The notes: generated by a model from the sequence alone, not told the origin. 22,676 nt of DNA from Bacteroidales bacterium UBA3684 (GCA_002372855.1 DFIZ01000009.1:36727-59402), one strand, 5' to 3'. Positions 15,701 to 21,076 are shown, counted from the first letter of the stretch. Numbers and translations: made by a program.

Positions 15701-16420
15701 CAGTCCCGTGGTGTTGCCCTCAATTAGCGTGGCGGCATAGGTGATGCTGTCGCCGCTATAGACATAGTCGGGCAGCTCCAGGGCCACCTTAGGCTTATTG
15801 GCGTCGCGCACCTCCACATTGTCGATATTGAGCCGCATCCAATGTCCTTCGTAGGGGTCGGCATAGAGGGGATGGTTGCAGAAAGCCACATGGATAGTCT
15901 GCCCCCGGTAGGCGGTGAGGCTCACCACGCGGCTCTCGAAATTGGTGTTCTCGTAGCCGCAGTAGACTTGCGTCGAGCTGTCGGCATAGACGGTATCGTA
16001 GGTGGTGCGGTCGGTCCAGTCGCCGGTGCTGACGAGCACAAAATAGCGGTAGTAGTACGTCAAATAATGCGTCGCACTCACATCCCAGCTCAGCACCAAG
16101 GGCACTGTCGTGTCGGCCGGCAATGCGATGGCCTTCGACACAATCCAACTGTCCACATTCGCATACTCCGATGACGAGACCATGCTCTTGTTCGGACCGT
16201 TGCCACTGCCTGTGCCTGGCTGGATGAGCTGCCAGTTGCTGCCCTCCAGCGGCTGCCAACAGACGAGGCTGTCGACACCACCATCGAAGGTCTCGAGGAA
16301 GGGAAACACCGTATCGTTACAGACAACCTGAGCCTCGGCATTGTTTCCCATCAGGCTCATCAATCCCATCATAATGCTCAACGAAAGCATCCTCCACGTC
16401 AAATGATTTTGTTTCATCAT
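12419..16420 (-). CDS. Large T9SS-secreted surface protein with adhesin-J and PKD-like modules
   Basis: 1333 residues, upstream paralogue of the 2341-residue protein. A signal peptide (about 1-30, ending AEAQ) is followed by adhesin-J-like sandwiches at about 38-206, 386-552, 648-802 and 982-1160. These are interleaved with PKD-like modules at 211-293, 297-380, 558-642, 809-889 and 896-976, most bearing WHS(S/T)L. An InlB-like module (1172-1244) and a type A T9SS C-terminal sorting domain (1259-1333) follow. The second and third J modules are especially close to the sixth J module of the paralogue (LLMxAG..., VVLPRF, AFDYRFE). Tandem duplication is therefore the probable origin. The start is the ATG at 16418-16420, with an adjacent ATG at 16415; there is no Shine-Dalgarno sequence, only AT-rich DNA. 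Likely role: outer surface adhesion or matrix protein, inferred. Confidence 0.92.
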   Translation of the reverse strand: MMKQNHLTWRMLSLSIMMGLMSLMGNNAEAQVVCNDTVFPFLETFDGGVDSLVCWQPLEGSNWQLIQPGTGSGNGPNKSMVSSSEYANVDSWIVSKAIALPADTTVPLVLSWDVSATHYLTYYYRYFVLVSTGDWTDRTTYDTVYADSSTQVYCGYENTNFESRVVSLTAYRGQTIHVAFCNHPLYADPYEGHWMRLNIDNVEVRDANKPKVALELPDYVYSGDSITYAATLIEGNTTGLTYTWHSTLLDTTITLNYNLLSINYPSTGVDTVMVVAANAYGVDTATAVVSVLTHPLPQVSLSVPQLVLVDDTMVYTAVVNECSPYGLAFHWHSSLTGINTTTTIPAMDVVYSAAGIDTVMVVVNNIDGVDTAVAVVEVLNCNGMPVPYVEDFNAVNATYAAAFDGGELPTCWEGTTTGTNPAYAPHVIIPNAYYYFGTLPSYALLMRAGSDEGFGDMEQVVLPRFTQPLQDLAIAFDYRFEAVSRGTLSVGWLDSTDTFVSVADMTPHAGSYRRDTVSLASVTDSHARLALRWSYNTSFYAVAIDNIEVFNADTAAMRPVVVLEVPDEVSIYDTVVYTAHLQQGDSAGLTYAWHSSLLGISATDVIDSIELVYTAIGVDTVTVTATNGYGSYTATAIVSVGNCNYRSVPYVDDFEGVPQGQMPECWTSRWTGSASNKPKATEYAYSWEEDMTIRMIAGNGSSYGDGLSTVVLPGFDQPLNQLSLALDYYNGAYYGTLTVGYLVDTVYTPLRTLPYNFSVDYEMMRDTIDFSSVTAPGARMAIRLINPSMWEAIYLDNIEVFLTSQTGVPPVVSLNGPSNAVALNNITYTATLTSGDTTGVVYMWHSTLQDSMMTGPSVRLLYDTVGVDTLSVIATTPFGSDTAMRIVTVSWPDYLLPSVTLEGDPLCYTCDPATYVVNSLQSDSATVHSTLLDTTFSMTGSQFALLYTAGGVDTVTVVVTNDYGSDTARWVVVVRDCQVVVTFPYVSVPAANDDSLYCWKIWQLDSIRATSSDTHGRWFRHLDYSNDYRPCMTSNEINRNAGGNPMVMLDDWLVSPLIALPDGGADTVIANITLEWNSFCENTTFQILLSTTGRTAPANFSDTLYVQTHNGGYPYGQWESHSVDLSAYAGQTVSIAFHHSGPIASYGWGKVSMDSIKVSCTYDTVDAPDTVWRTVSVTTDAPEACEVYGSGVYADSSTVEIGFLLADTAIEGGHWQFLGWSDGVSGNPRDILVTSDTSLVALFEWIEDSVGINELRENSYEIRVYPNPAHGAVTVSVGAPATLTVLDLTGRVVVAPLSLSSSATLPFTDLPSGTYFLRVTTEEGTAVKKLIVK
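15631..15665. repeat. Degenerate heptamer array in coding sequence (5 x 7 bp)
   Basis: Five 7-bp units starting with AG can be read on the plus strand: AGTTTAT, AGATAAG, AGATTAT, AGTTAAG, AGTTATG. On the minus strand they encode the loop LNYNLLSINY in the first PKD-like module of the 1333-residue protein. The local AT-richness contrasts with the surrounding GC-rich coding sequence. Confidence 0.55.
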
Positions 16421-16582
16421 ATTATTATATTACAATTAATAAAACGTTTTTTTCCCATTTTTATTATCTTTTTCATTCACCGCTGCGATTCAATCGCCCG
16501 ACATATATTATATTAAATGACCATTTGTTTTTTATTATTATATCTTTCTATTTCCAATCAAAACAAATTCCCCAACAACTCC

Positions 16583-16702
16583 CCCACTCTGCCACCCAGT
16601 CACTCACCCACTCTGCCACTCAGTCACCCAGCCACTCCCCCACTCTGCCATTCAGTCACCCAGCCACCCAGCCACTCAGTCACCCAGCCACTCACCCACT
16701 CT
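16583..16702. repeat. Octamer tandem repeat (15 x 8 bp)
   Basis: Fifteen consecutive 8-bp units follow a degenerate pattern. The recurring forms are CCCACTCT, GCCACTCA, GTCACCCA and GCCACCCA. There is no spacer and no break in the 8-bp phase. The higher-order order CCCACTCT-GCCAxxCA-GTCAxxCA recurs three times. It lies 160 bp upstream of the first giant gene. Confidence 0.92.
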
Positions 16703-16879
16703 CCCCCCAAATTCTACACACTATATAACAGGTTTTTTTCCGAAAGTCTACATCGCCCCCTGGATTTTAACAATATTTAACAAAAATACGGCAGAAAAGA
16801 GCCCAAACGCCACGAACATTCTATTTCCACCCTTCCGTCACCAACTCCTCTCCTTATGAAGTCTTACTAAAAAAACAGA

Positions 16880-16923
16880 GGATAAAGAGAGGGGTAAGAG
16901 AGGAGTAAGAGGGGAGTAAGAGG
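16880..16923. repeat. 11-bp tandem repeat (4 units)
   Basis: Four 11-bp units are read on the plus strand: GGATAAAGAGA, GGGGTAAGAGA and two copies of GGAGTAAGAGG. A G-rich tail follows. The last two units are identical. Confidence 0.85.
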
Positions 16924-16957
16924 GGGTGGCTGTTAGATACTGATTTCCTGAATGTTG

Positions 16958-16965
16958 CAAAAGTA
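16958..16965 (-). promoter_or_regulatory. Candidate -7 element for the giant-protein operon
   Basis: The minus strand reads TACTTTTG, which fits TAnnTTTG, and no closer element of better quality was found except TATTTTTG at 16781-16788. If used, the transcript would carry a leader of about 0.5 kb that includes both tandem arrays. Neither candidate has a well-placed TTTG -33 box, so confidence is low. Confidence 0.35.
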
Positions 16966-17087
16966 GTAAATTTTATTGAAAAACGATAAGTTCTCAAAAA
17001 ACCGAATAAAAAGTTGTCCAAGGGGAATCGTTGTGGCGTAAAAGCGTTATTTTACACCTTTTTACGGCACGTTTGAAAAAAATTGTG

Positions 17088-17095
17088 TAACTTTG
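17088..17095 (+). promoter_or_regulatory. -7 promoter element for the 17150-18716 gene cluster
   Basis: TAACTTTG matches TAnnTTTG and lies 54 nt upstream of the membrane-protein ATG. Directly after it come a perfect palindrome (TGCCGTT/AACGGCA, 17096-17110) and a hairpin GGCAGG/CCTGCC (17107-17125) that would lie at the start of the transcript. Confidence 0.6.
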
Positions 17096-17149
17096 TGCCG
17101 TTCAACGGCAGGACATGCCCCTGCCTAACCAACAACAAACAAAACAGTT

Positions 17150-17965
17150 ATGATACTTTCAACCCTGTCCGAGTATATCAATTCCAACGCGCCGATGAGC
17201 AATATTCCCGCCTTGCTGGGGCTTCACCACAGCAATCCGCTGGGGCTGCCCCCCATCGCCATTCCCATCTTCCTGCTGGTGCTGGCGGTGGCCATGAGGG
17301 TGATCTATTTCGTCATCTACAAGCAGGAGCGGCGCCAGCTCTATCCGCTGCTGTACACGCTGTGGTGGGTGGCGTTGGCGGCGACATACTATTACTGCTT
17401 CTCGGGCGACCTGCCGCTCTTCGAGGACACCGACCTGCACCGCAAGGAGGTGTGCGTGGGCTGGTTCTGCCAGCGCCAGGTGGTGGGCACAGGGTGGTCA
17501 CTGCTGGGTGTGGCGCTGCTGAGCTACACGGCCTACAGCATGTTCAACGTGCTGCTGCACGTCATCGCCCACCAGAGCGACCGCATGGGGCTCAAGGAGA
17601 AGGAGTGGCGCGAGTGGAACTGGATTATCATCGTGATGCTCGTCGGGGTCTCCGCGGCCGGCATCGCCGACTCGTTTGCGCCCATCACCGGCGTGTGGAT
17701 TATGATTGCCTACCATGTAGTGATGTTCCTGATGGTGGTGGCGAAGCTGGTGGTCGACACCCGCCGCACGCACCTCTTCCACCGCTGCCTCTTTTCAGCC
17801 TTCTGCTTCGTGGTGGCCTTCGAGGCCATCACCATGCTGGCCATCGAATGCATTGAGGGCTACATCTACCTCTTCATCCCCATCGTCGGCCTCTTCATCT
17901 CTGCCGACGCCCGCTACAAGAAAAGAGAGGGAAGTGGGAAGTGGGGAAAACTTGATAAAAAATAA
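17150..17965 (+). CDS. Polytopic inner-membrane protein, unknown function
   Basis: 271-residue protein with about seven predicted membrane helices at roughly 36-56, 66-84, 113-139, 157-174, 180-202, 213-231 and 236-251. A loop at 86-112 contains two Cys (VCVGWFC). I recognise no family. Conserved-looking charged residues in the membrane segments are few (D174 and E225, with E233 at a helix end). The C-terminal tail after residue 255 is basic and is encoded by a short heptamer repeat, so the last dozen residues may be a repeat-derived addition. The ATG at 17150 is preceded by an A/C-rich leader without a Shine-Dalgarno sequence. The gene heads a plus-strand cluster with a TerB-like protein 32 nt downstream. 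Confidence 0.8.
   Translation: MILSTLSEYINSNAPMSNIPALLGLHHSNPLGLPPIAIPIFLLVLAVAMRVIYFVIYKQERRQLYPLLYTLWWVALAATYYYCFSGDLPLFEDTDLHRKEVCVGWFCQRQVVGTGWSLLGVALLSYTAYSMFNVLLHVIAHQSDRMGLKEKEWREWNWIIIVMLVGVSAAGIADSFAPITGVWIMIAYHVVMFLMVVAKLVVDTRRTHLFHRCLFSAFCFVVAFEAITMLAIECIEGYIYLFIPIVGLFISADARYKKREGSGKWGKLDKK
17925..17945. repeat. Heptamer repeat at the 3' end of the membrane-protein gene
   Basis: Units GAGAGGG, AAGTGGG and AAGTGGG lie in 7-bp phase and encode part of the C-terminal tail. The unit differs by one base from the GGAAAGT heptamer found inside dus when both are rotated to the same phase. Confidence 0.6.
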
Positions 17966-17997
17966 TAGAAGTATCCTAAAAAAATATCCATAGAAAG

Positions 17998-18315
17998 ATG
18001 AATACCCAAGACGAATTCAAAGCATTGCTGATGCTCTATGCCGCCAACATCGACGGCACCATCCATCCCGACGAGATGGAGCTCATCCTCCAGCACGTCG
18101 ACCCCGCCGTCGTCAGCAAACTGAAAAAGGATTTCTCCAAGATGAGCGACACCCAGATCCTCGACCTTATCCACGAGAACAAGCCCAAGTTCATCACCGA
18201 CGACACTTCCCGCCAGCAAATCCTCGACGATATCCGCTCCATCGTCGCCGCCGACGGACGGCGTTCCCCAATGGAAGCCCACCTTATGCGCACCCTCAAG
18301 AAGATTCTCGCCTGA
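17998..18315 (+). CDS. TerB-like (tellurite-resistance-type) helical protein
   Basis: 105-residue, all-helical acidic protein. The N-terminal segment LMLYAANIDGTIHPDEMELI (residues 11-30) and the later IVAADGRRSPMEAHLM have the paired A-x-D-G-x(4-5)-E pattern of the TerB/DjlA-N fold. In that fold, acidic residues close to each helix pair bind metal. TerB-like domains occur in stress and membrane-associated complexes; the direct role here is unknown. It starts 32 nt after the seven-TM protein and ends 38 nt before the cupin, so the three are likely one operon. An AGAAAG stretch precedes the ATG. Confidence 0.75.
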   Translation: MNTQDEFKALLMLYAANIDGTIHPDEMELILQHVDPAVVSKLKKDFSKMSDTQILDLIHENKPKFITDDTSRQQILDDIRSIVAADGRRSPMEAHLMRTLKKILA

Positions 18316-18353
18316 GAAAAAGGCAAAAAACGATAGCCAAAACAGACACAGAA

Positions 18354-18716
18354 ATGTCAAAACAGGTGGAAGTCACGGAGCTCTTCCATACCTCGCAGAG
18401 CTGGGACGGTGTGGAGTTGCCCGACTATCTTCGTGGGCGTCCCGAGCTGGTGGGCTTGAAGTATGTGTTCCCCGCAGGCTGCAAATTGGGATGGCATCAT
18501 CACGAGGTGATGAACTTCGGGATACTTACGCAAGGCGAGCTGACTATCGTCGCCCAGGACGGCACCGAGAAGACCATCCATGAAGGCGATGCGGTGGTTG
18601 AGATGGTCGGCACCGTCCACCACGGCGAGAACCGGGGTGCGAAGCCCGCCGTACTCTATATGTTCTATCTGTCGCAGAAAGGCATGCCCTTGGCCATAGA
18701 CACCGCCTCGCGGTAG
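18354..18716 (+). CDS. Single-domain cupin protein
   Basis: 120-residue cupin. The first motif is visible as G-x5-HHH (H48-H50) followed by the glycine-rich turn TQGELTIV (59-66). The second motif region is GDAVVEMVGTVHHGENRG (78-95), with H89 and H90 as likely metal ligands. Such small cupins bind a metal and act as enzymes or ligand sensors; no substrate can be read from the sequence. The gene is third in the plus-strand cluster. Its last 52 bp overlap the 3' end of the convergent dus gene, yet its final strand (VLYMFYLSQKGMPLAI) looks like a normal cupin end, so the overlap appears real. Confidence 0.85.
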   Translation: MSKQVEVTELFHTSQSWDGVELPDYLRGRPELVGLKYVFPAGCKLGWHHHEVMNFGILTQGELTIVAQDGTEKTIHEGDAVVEMVGTVHHGENRGAKPAVLYMFYLSQKGMPLAIDTASR

Positions 18717-19678
18717 CGCGCCAGGGTGGTGGCTTTCATGATGGCTTTGCGCACCTTGGTGGAACGCAGGCTGCCAGCCTGCGAATCTTGGGGCGTGGGC
18801 TGCCAGCCCGCGGAAAGGGCCTGTTCCAAGTCGATGTATTCCCAAAAGGCTTTCATCCGCGCCAGCACCTGGCTGTCGCCGCAGAGGGTCTGGGTTGCAT
18901 GGCGGTAGAGCCGTTCGTGCATCGACCGCAACACCTCCTTTGGTTCCCGTTCGCTCAGCATCCACGGCCGCGAGAGCAGCCCCCGGCCAATCATCACACC
19001 TTTGAGGTTGGAAGCCAACGCCATCAAGTCCGTGCCCGCCACGCTTTCCACTTTCCACTTTCCGTTTTCCTCTCTCACCGCGTCGCCGTTGTACACCATG
19101 GGGTGCACGCAATGTTCTGCGAAGCGACGGAAAGCCTCGAGGTCGGGCGTTCCCTTGTACTGCTGTCGTCCCAGGCGGGCATGCAGGGTGACGTGGCAGA
19201 GGGGCATGCGGTTGACGGTCTCCAGCGCCCGCAGGCCCTCGTCGGTGCTCTCCTGCCCGAGGCGCATCTTGACGGAGAAGACGACCTCCGGCCGGCGCTG
19301 CATCTCGGCGAGGAGTTCCTGCAGCTTGTCGGGGTGTTGCAGGAGGCCGCTGCCGCGTCCGGCATGTACCTGTAGGGGGAAGGGGCAGCCCATGTTGACG
19401 TCGATGCGGCGCCAGCCCTGTGCCTGCAAAACATCGCAGAGTCGCGCCAGTTCGTCGCCGTCGCGGGCAATGACCTGCGGCACCGTGGGGACGCCGCGGG
19501 TGGCTTCGGGGTCTGTATCGCGCAGGTCCTTGCGCCGCACCTCCCCCTTCTCAATCCTCACGAAGGGCGTATAGTACTCCCCCACCCCGCCGGCGCACTC
19601 CCAATGCGCCCGCCGGTATGCCGCATCCGTATACCCCTGCAGCGGCGCAAAAGCAATGTATAATCCGTCCTGTTTCAC
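18665..19678 (-). CDS. tRNA-dihydrouridine synthase family protein
   Basis: 337 residues from a GTG start. Dus enzymes are FMN-dependent and reduce uridine in the tRNA D loop. Seen in order: FAPLQGYTD near the N-terminus (FMN-binding strand), NMGCPFPLQVHAGRGSGLL with the catalytic Cys at residue 98, SVKMRLG (K137), LHAR, YNGD (196-199) and IGRG (230-233, phosphate loop). Two stretches do not look like the family: about residues 202-215 (GKWKVES), encoded by heptamer repeats, and about 289-306 (SAGWQPTP...QAGSLRS), encoded by two palindromes. No ATG is available near the family start. A TATCTTTG element at 19683-19690 places transcription start almost on the GTG at 19676-19678, so a leaderless message is possible. 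A TTG at 19709-19711 would lie upstream of that promoter. Confidence 0.9.
   Translation of the reverse strand: MKQDGLYIAFAPLQGYTDAAYRRAHWECAGGVGEYYTPFVRIEKGEVRRKDLRDTDPEATRGVPTVPQVIARDGDELARLCDVLQAQGWRRIDVNMGCPFPLQVHAGRGSGLLQHPDKLQELLAEMQRRPEVVFSVKMRLGQESTDEGLRALETVNRMPLCHVTLHARLGRQQYKGTPDLEAFRRFAEHCVHPMVYNGDAVREENGKWKVESVAGTDLMALASNLKGVMIGRGLLSRPWMLSEREPKEVLRSMHERLYRHATQTLCGDSQVLARMKAFWEYIDLEQALSAGWQPTPQDSQAGSLRSTKVRKAIMKATTLARYREAVSMAKGMPFCDR
18765..18812. repeat. Twin REP-like palindromes inside dus
   Basis: A perfect 9-bp inverted repeat (CGCAGGCTG 18765-18773 with CAGCCTGCG 18775-18783) is followed 29 bp on by a second one (18794-18802 with 18804-18812, one G-T type mismatch). Both share the core GGCTGCCAGCC (with one substitution at each edge). 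The pair codes for SAGWQPTP...QAGSLRS near the C-terminus of the Dus protein. Confidence 0.8.
19044..19071. repeat. Heptamer array inside dus (4 x 7 bp)
   Basis: Plus-strand units are CTTTCCA, CTTTCCA, CTTTCCG and TTTTCCT. On the coding strand they read as repeats of GGAAAGT and encode ENGKWKVES, just after the YNGD motif of the Dus protein. Confidence 0.85.
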
Positions 19679-19682
19679 GCTG

Positions 19683-19690
19683 CAAAGATA
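19683..19690 (-). promoter_or_regulatory. -7 promoter element for dus
   Basis: The minus strand reads TATCTTTG, a perfect TAnnTTTG, with a TTG 18 nt upstream as possible -33 box. It ends only four bases before the GTG start codon, which implies little or no 5' leader. Confidence 0.6.
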
Positions 19691-19723
19691 CGAAAAAAGG
19701 CAAAACAACAAGAGAGAATTTTT

Positions 19724-19754
19724 TTTGCCAGTTCAAAAATTCTTCTTACCTTTG
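19724..19754 (+). promoter_or_regulatory. Full Bacteroidota promoter for the OmpA-family gene
   Basis: TTTG (19724-19727), 19 bp spacing, TACCTTTG (19747-19754). This matches the TTTG/TAnnTTTG consensus in both boxes and spacing. Transcription should start near 19760, leaving a leader of about 185 nt. It is back to back with the dus promoter. Confidence 0.8.
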
Positions 19755-19759
19755 CAGTC

Positions 19760-19944
19760 GTAAACGGTTCCTCTGGAGGGAATCCAAAAACACCTAAACA
19801 ACACTGAATCACTATTTTTACTTACTTTCGCCCCCCCCGGCGACAGTCTGCACCAGCAACGCCTACGTCACCATTATGGAGAACATCATCACCCTGGAGA
19901 AAAAAGACAACCTCGATTAGCAAACCTTTTAACGACATACAATC
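19760..19944 (+). other. 5' leader of the OmpA-family gene with small ORF and C8 tract
   Basis: The leader begins with a bulged hairpin (GGTTCC... pairing with ...GGAATCC, 19766-19785) and contains a run of eight C (19831-19838). It ends with a 14-codon ORF (19876-19920, starting MENIITLEKKDN, stop TAG) that finishes 24 nt before the main ATG. The frame of that ORF stays open upstream to 19798, so it may instead be the tail of a decayed gene. No known riboswitch is recognisable. Confidence 0.4.
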
Positions 19945-21042
19945 ATGAAGAAAACATTATTTGCTGCGATATTGCTGCTGTTCGGGATGGCAGCCGGCGC
20001 GCAGGAGACCAACTACTCCAAGAGCGATTTCGTCCCCGGCGACGAGATCATCTTCGACGACAACTTCGAACGAGAGAAACTCGGCGAATTCCCTCTAAGG
20101 TGGGACCTGCTGGACGGCTATGCGGAAACTGCACAGCAGCAAGGGCGCAATGTGATTGCGTTCACCGACAACGGCCTGGGACAGGTGATGCCGCTGATGA
20201 AGCAGAAGTGGGATTGGCTGCCGGAGGTGTTCACCGTGGAGTTCGACCTCTATGTGGCCAAGCCTGGTGAAACCGAAGAGGAGACTACGCTCGAAATGAG
20301 CATCTGTTTCGGTGACCGTGGTGACGAGAGCTACTATAATTCTTCGAGTTATGTGAAGTTCTGGTACCGTGAAGACGGCTCGTGCAACTTGACTTGGAGC
20401 CTGCTGAAACCAGACGGGAGCACCCAGGCAAGCGGTGATAAGATGCTAGGGTTGGATCCAGGCAACAGCGACTATCTGGAGAAGGACAACCCAGTAGTCG
20501 CCGGCCAGTGGAACCACTTCGCCTTCTCGTTCAACAAGAGGGCCTTCAAGGGCTATGTGAACGGTGTGCGCATGATCAACGTGCCGGCCATGAAAGCACC
20601 CGGCTACCTCTTCTTCACCAGCGGAGCATTCTATCGCCACACGGGCTTGAGCAACGTGCGCATCGCCCAGGGCGCCGTGCCGCTCTACGACCGCCTCGCC
20701 ACCGACGGCAAGATTGTGACCTACGCCATCACCTTCGAGACCGGTAAGGCCGACCTCAAGCCGGAATCCGAGGTCGAGATCAACCGCGTGGCCAAACTGA
20801 TGAAGGAACACGCCGACCTGCAGTTCGAGGTGCAGGGGCACTGCGACAACACGGGCTCCGACGCCGTGAACGACCCGCTGAGCCAGCGGCGTGCCGACGC
20901 CATCGTGGCGGCCCTCGTGAAACAGGGCATCGACCCCTCGCGCCTCACCGCCGTGGGCAAAGGATCCCACTCTCCCATCGCCCCCAACACTACCGACGAA
21001 GGCCGCGCCAAGAACCGCCGCGTCGAATTTGTCAAGAAGTAA
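19945..21042 (+). CDS. OmpA-family outer-membrane protein with lectin-like N-terminal domain
   Basis: 365 residues: signal peptide (1-19, cleaved near AGAQ), then a beta-sandwich region (about 30-245) with concanavalin/LamG-like strands (FTVEFDLYV, WNHFAFSFNKRAFKGYVNGVRM). The C-terminal OmpA domain (about 252-365) has the peptidoglycan-binding residues of the family: D301 in GHCDNTG and R354 in GRAKNRRVEF. It is expected to sit in the periplasm or outer membrane and tether the cell wall. Instead of the usual 8-stranded barrel, a sugar- or protein-binding sandwich precedes the anchor. The ATG at 19945 follows an AT-rich leader without a Shine-Dalgarno sequence. It is a single-gene unit with its own promoter and a hairpin downstream. 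Confidence 0.9.
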   Translation: MKKTLFAAILLLFGMAAGAQETNYSKSDFVPGDEIIFDDNFEREKLGEFPLRWDLLDGYAETAQQQGRNVIAFTDNGLGQVMPLMKQKWDWLPEVFTVEFDLYVAKPGETEEETTLEMSICFGDRGDESYYNSSSYVKFWYREDGSCNLTWSLLKPDGSTQASGDKMLGLDPGNSDYLEKDNPVVAGQWNHFAFSFNKRAFKGYVNGVRMINVPAMKAPGYLFFTSGAFYRHTGLSNVRIAQGAVPLYDRLATDGKIVTYAITFETGKADLKPESEVEINRVAKLMKEHADLQFEVQGHCDNTGSDAVNDPLSQRRADAIVAALVKQGIDPSRLTAVGKGSHSPIAPNTTDEGRAKNRRVEFVKK

Positions 21043-21076
21043 CCGTCCCGCCAGCGAGTACACCACCAACATCACA

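Larger units (their letters stand above)
16421..17149. other. 730-bp repeat-rich intergenic region
   Basis: I see no convincing gene between the divergent giant-protein and membrane-protein genes. The region holds an AT-rich stretch next to the giant gene with a small palindrome (GCGATT/AATCGC, 16485-16497), the octamer array, the 11-bp array and promoter-like elements on both strands. Open frames over the octamer array give only low-complexity Ser/Thr/Pro/His peptide, as expected from an 8-bp period. Confidence 0.75.

Noticed and set aside
16583..16702. CRISPR array
   Set aside because: The 8-bp units are contiguous with no spacers, and no cas gene is present.
16517..16780. 87-codon plus-strand frame over the octamer array
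   Set aside because: The peptide is a Ser/Thr/Pro/His periodic product of the 8-bp repeat. Any frame through such an array tends to stay open, and no start signal is convincing.
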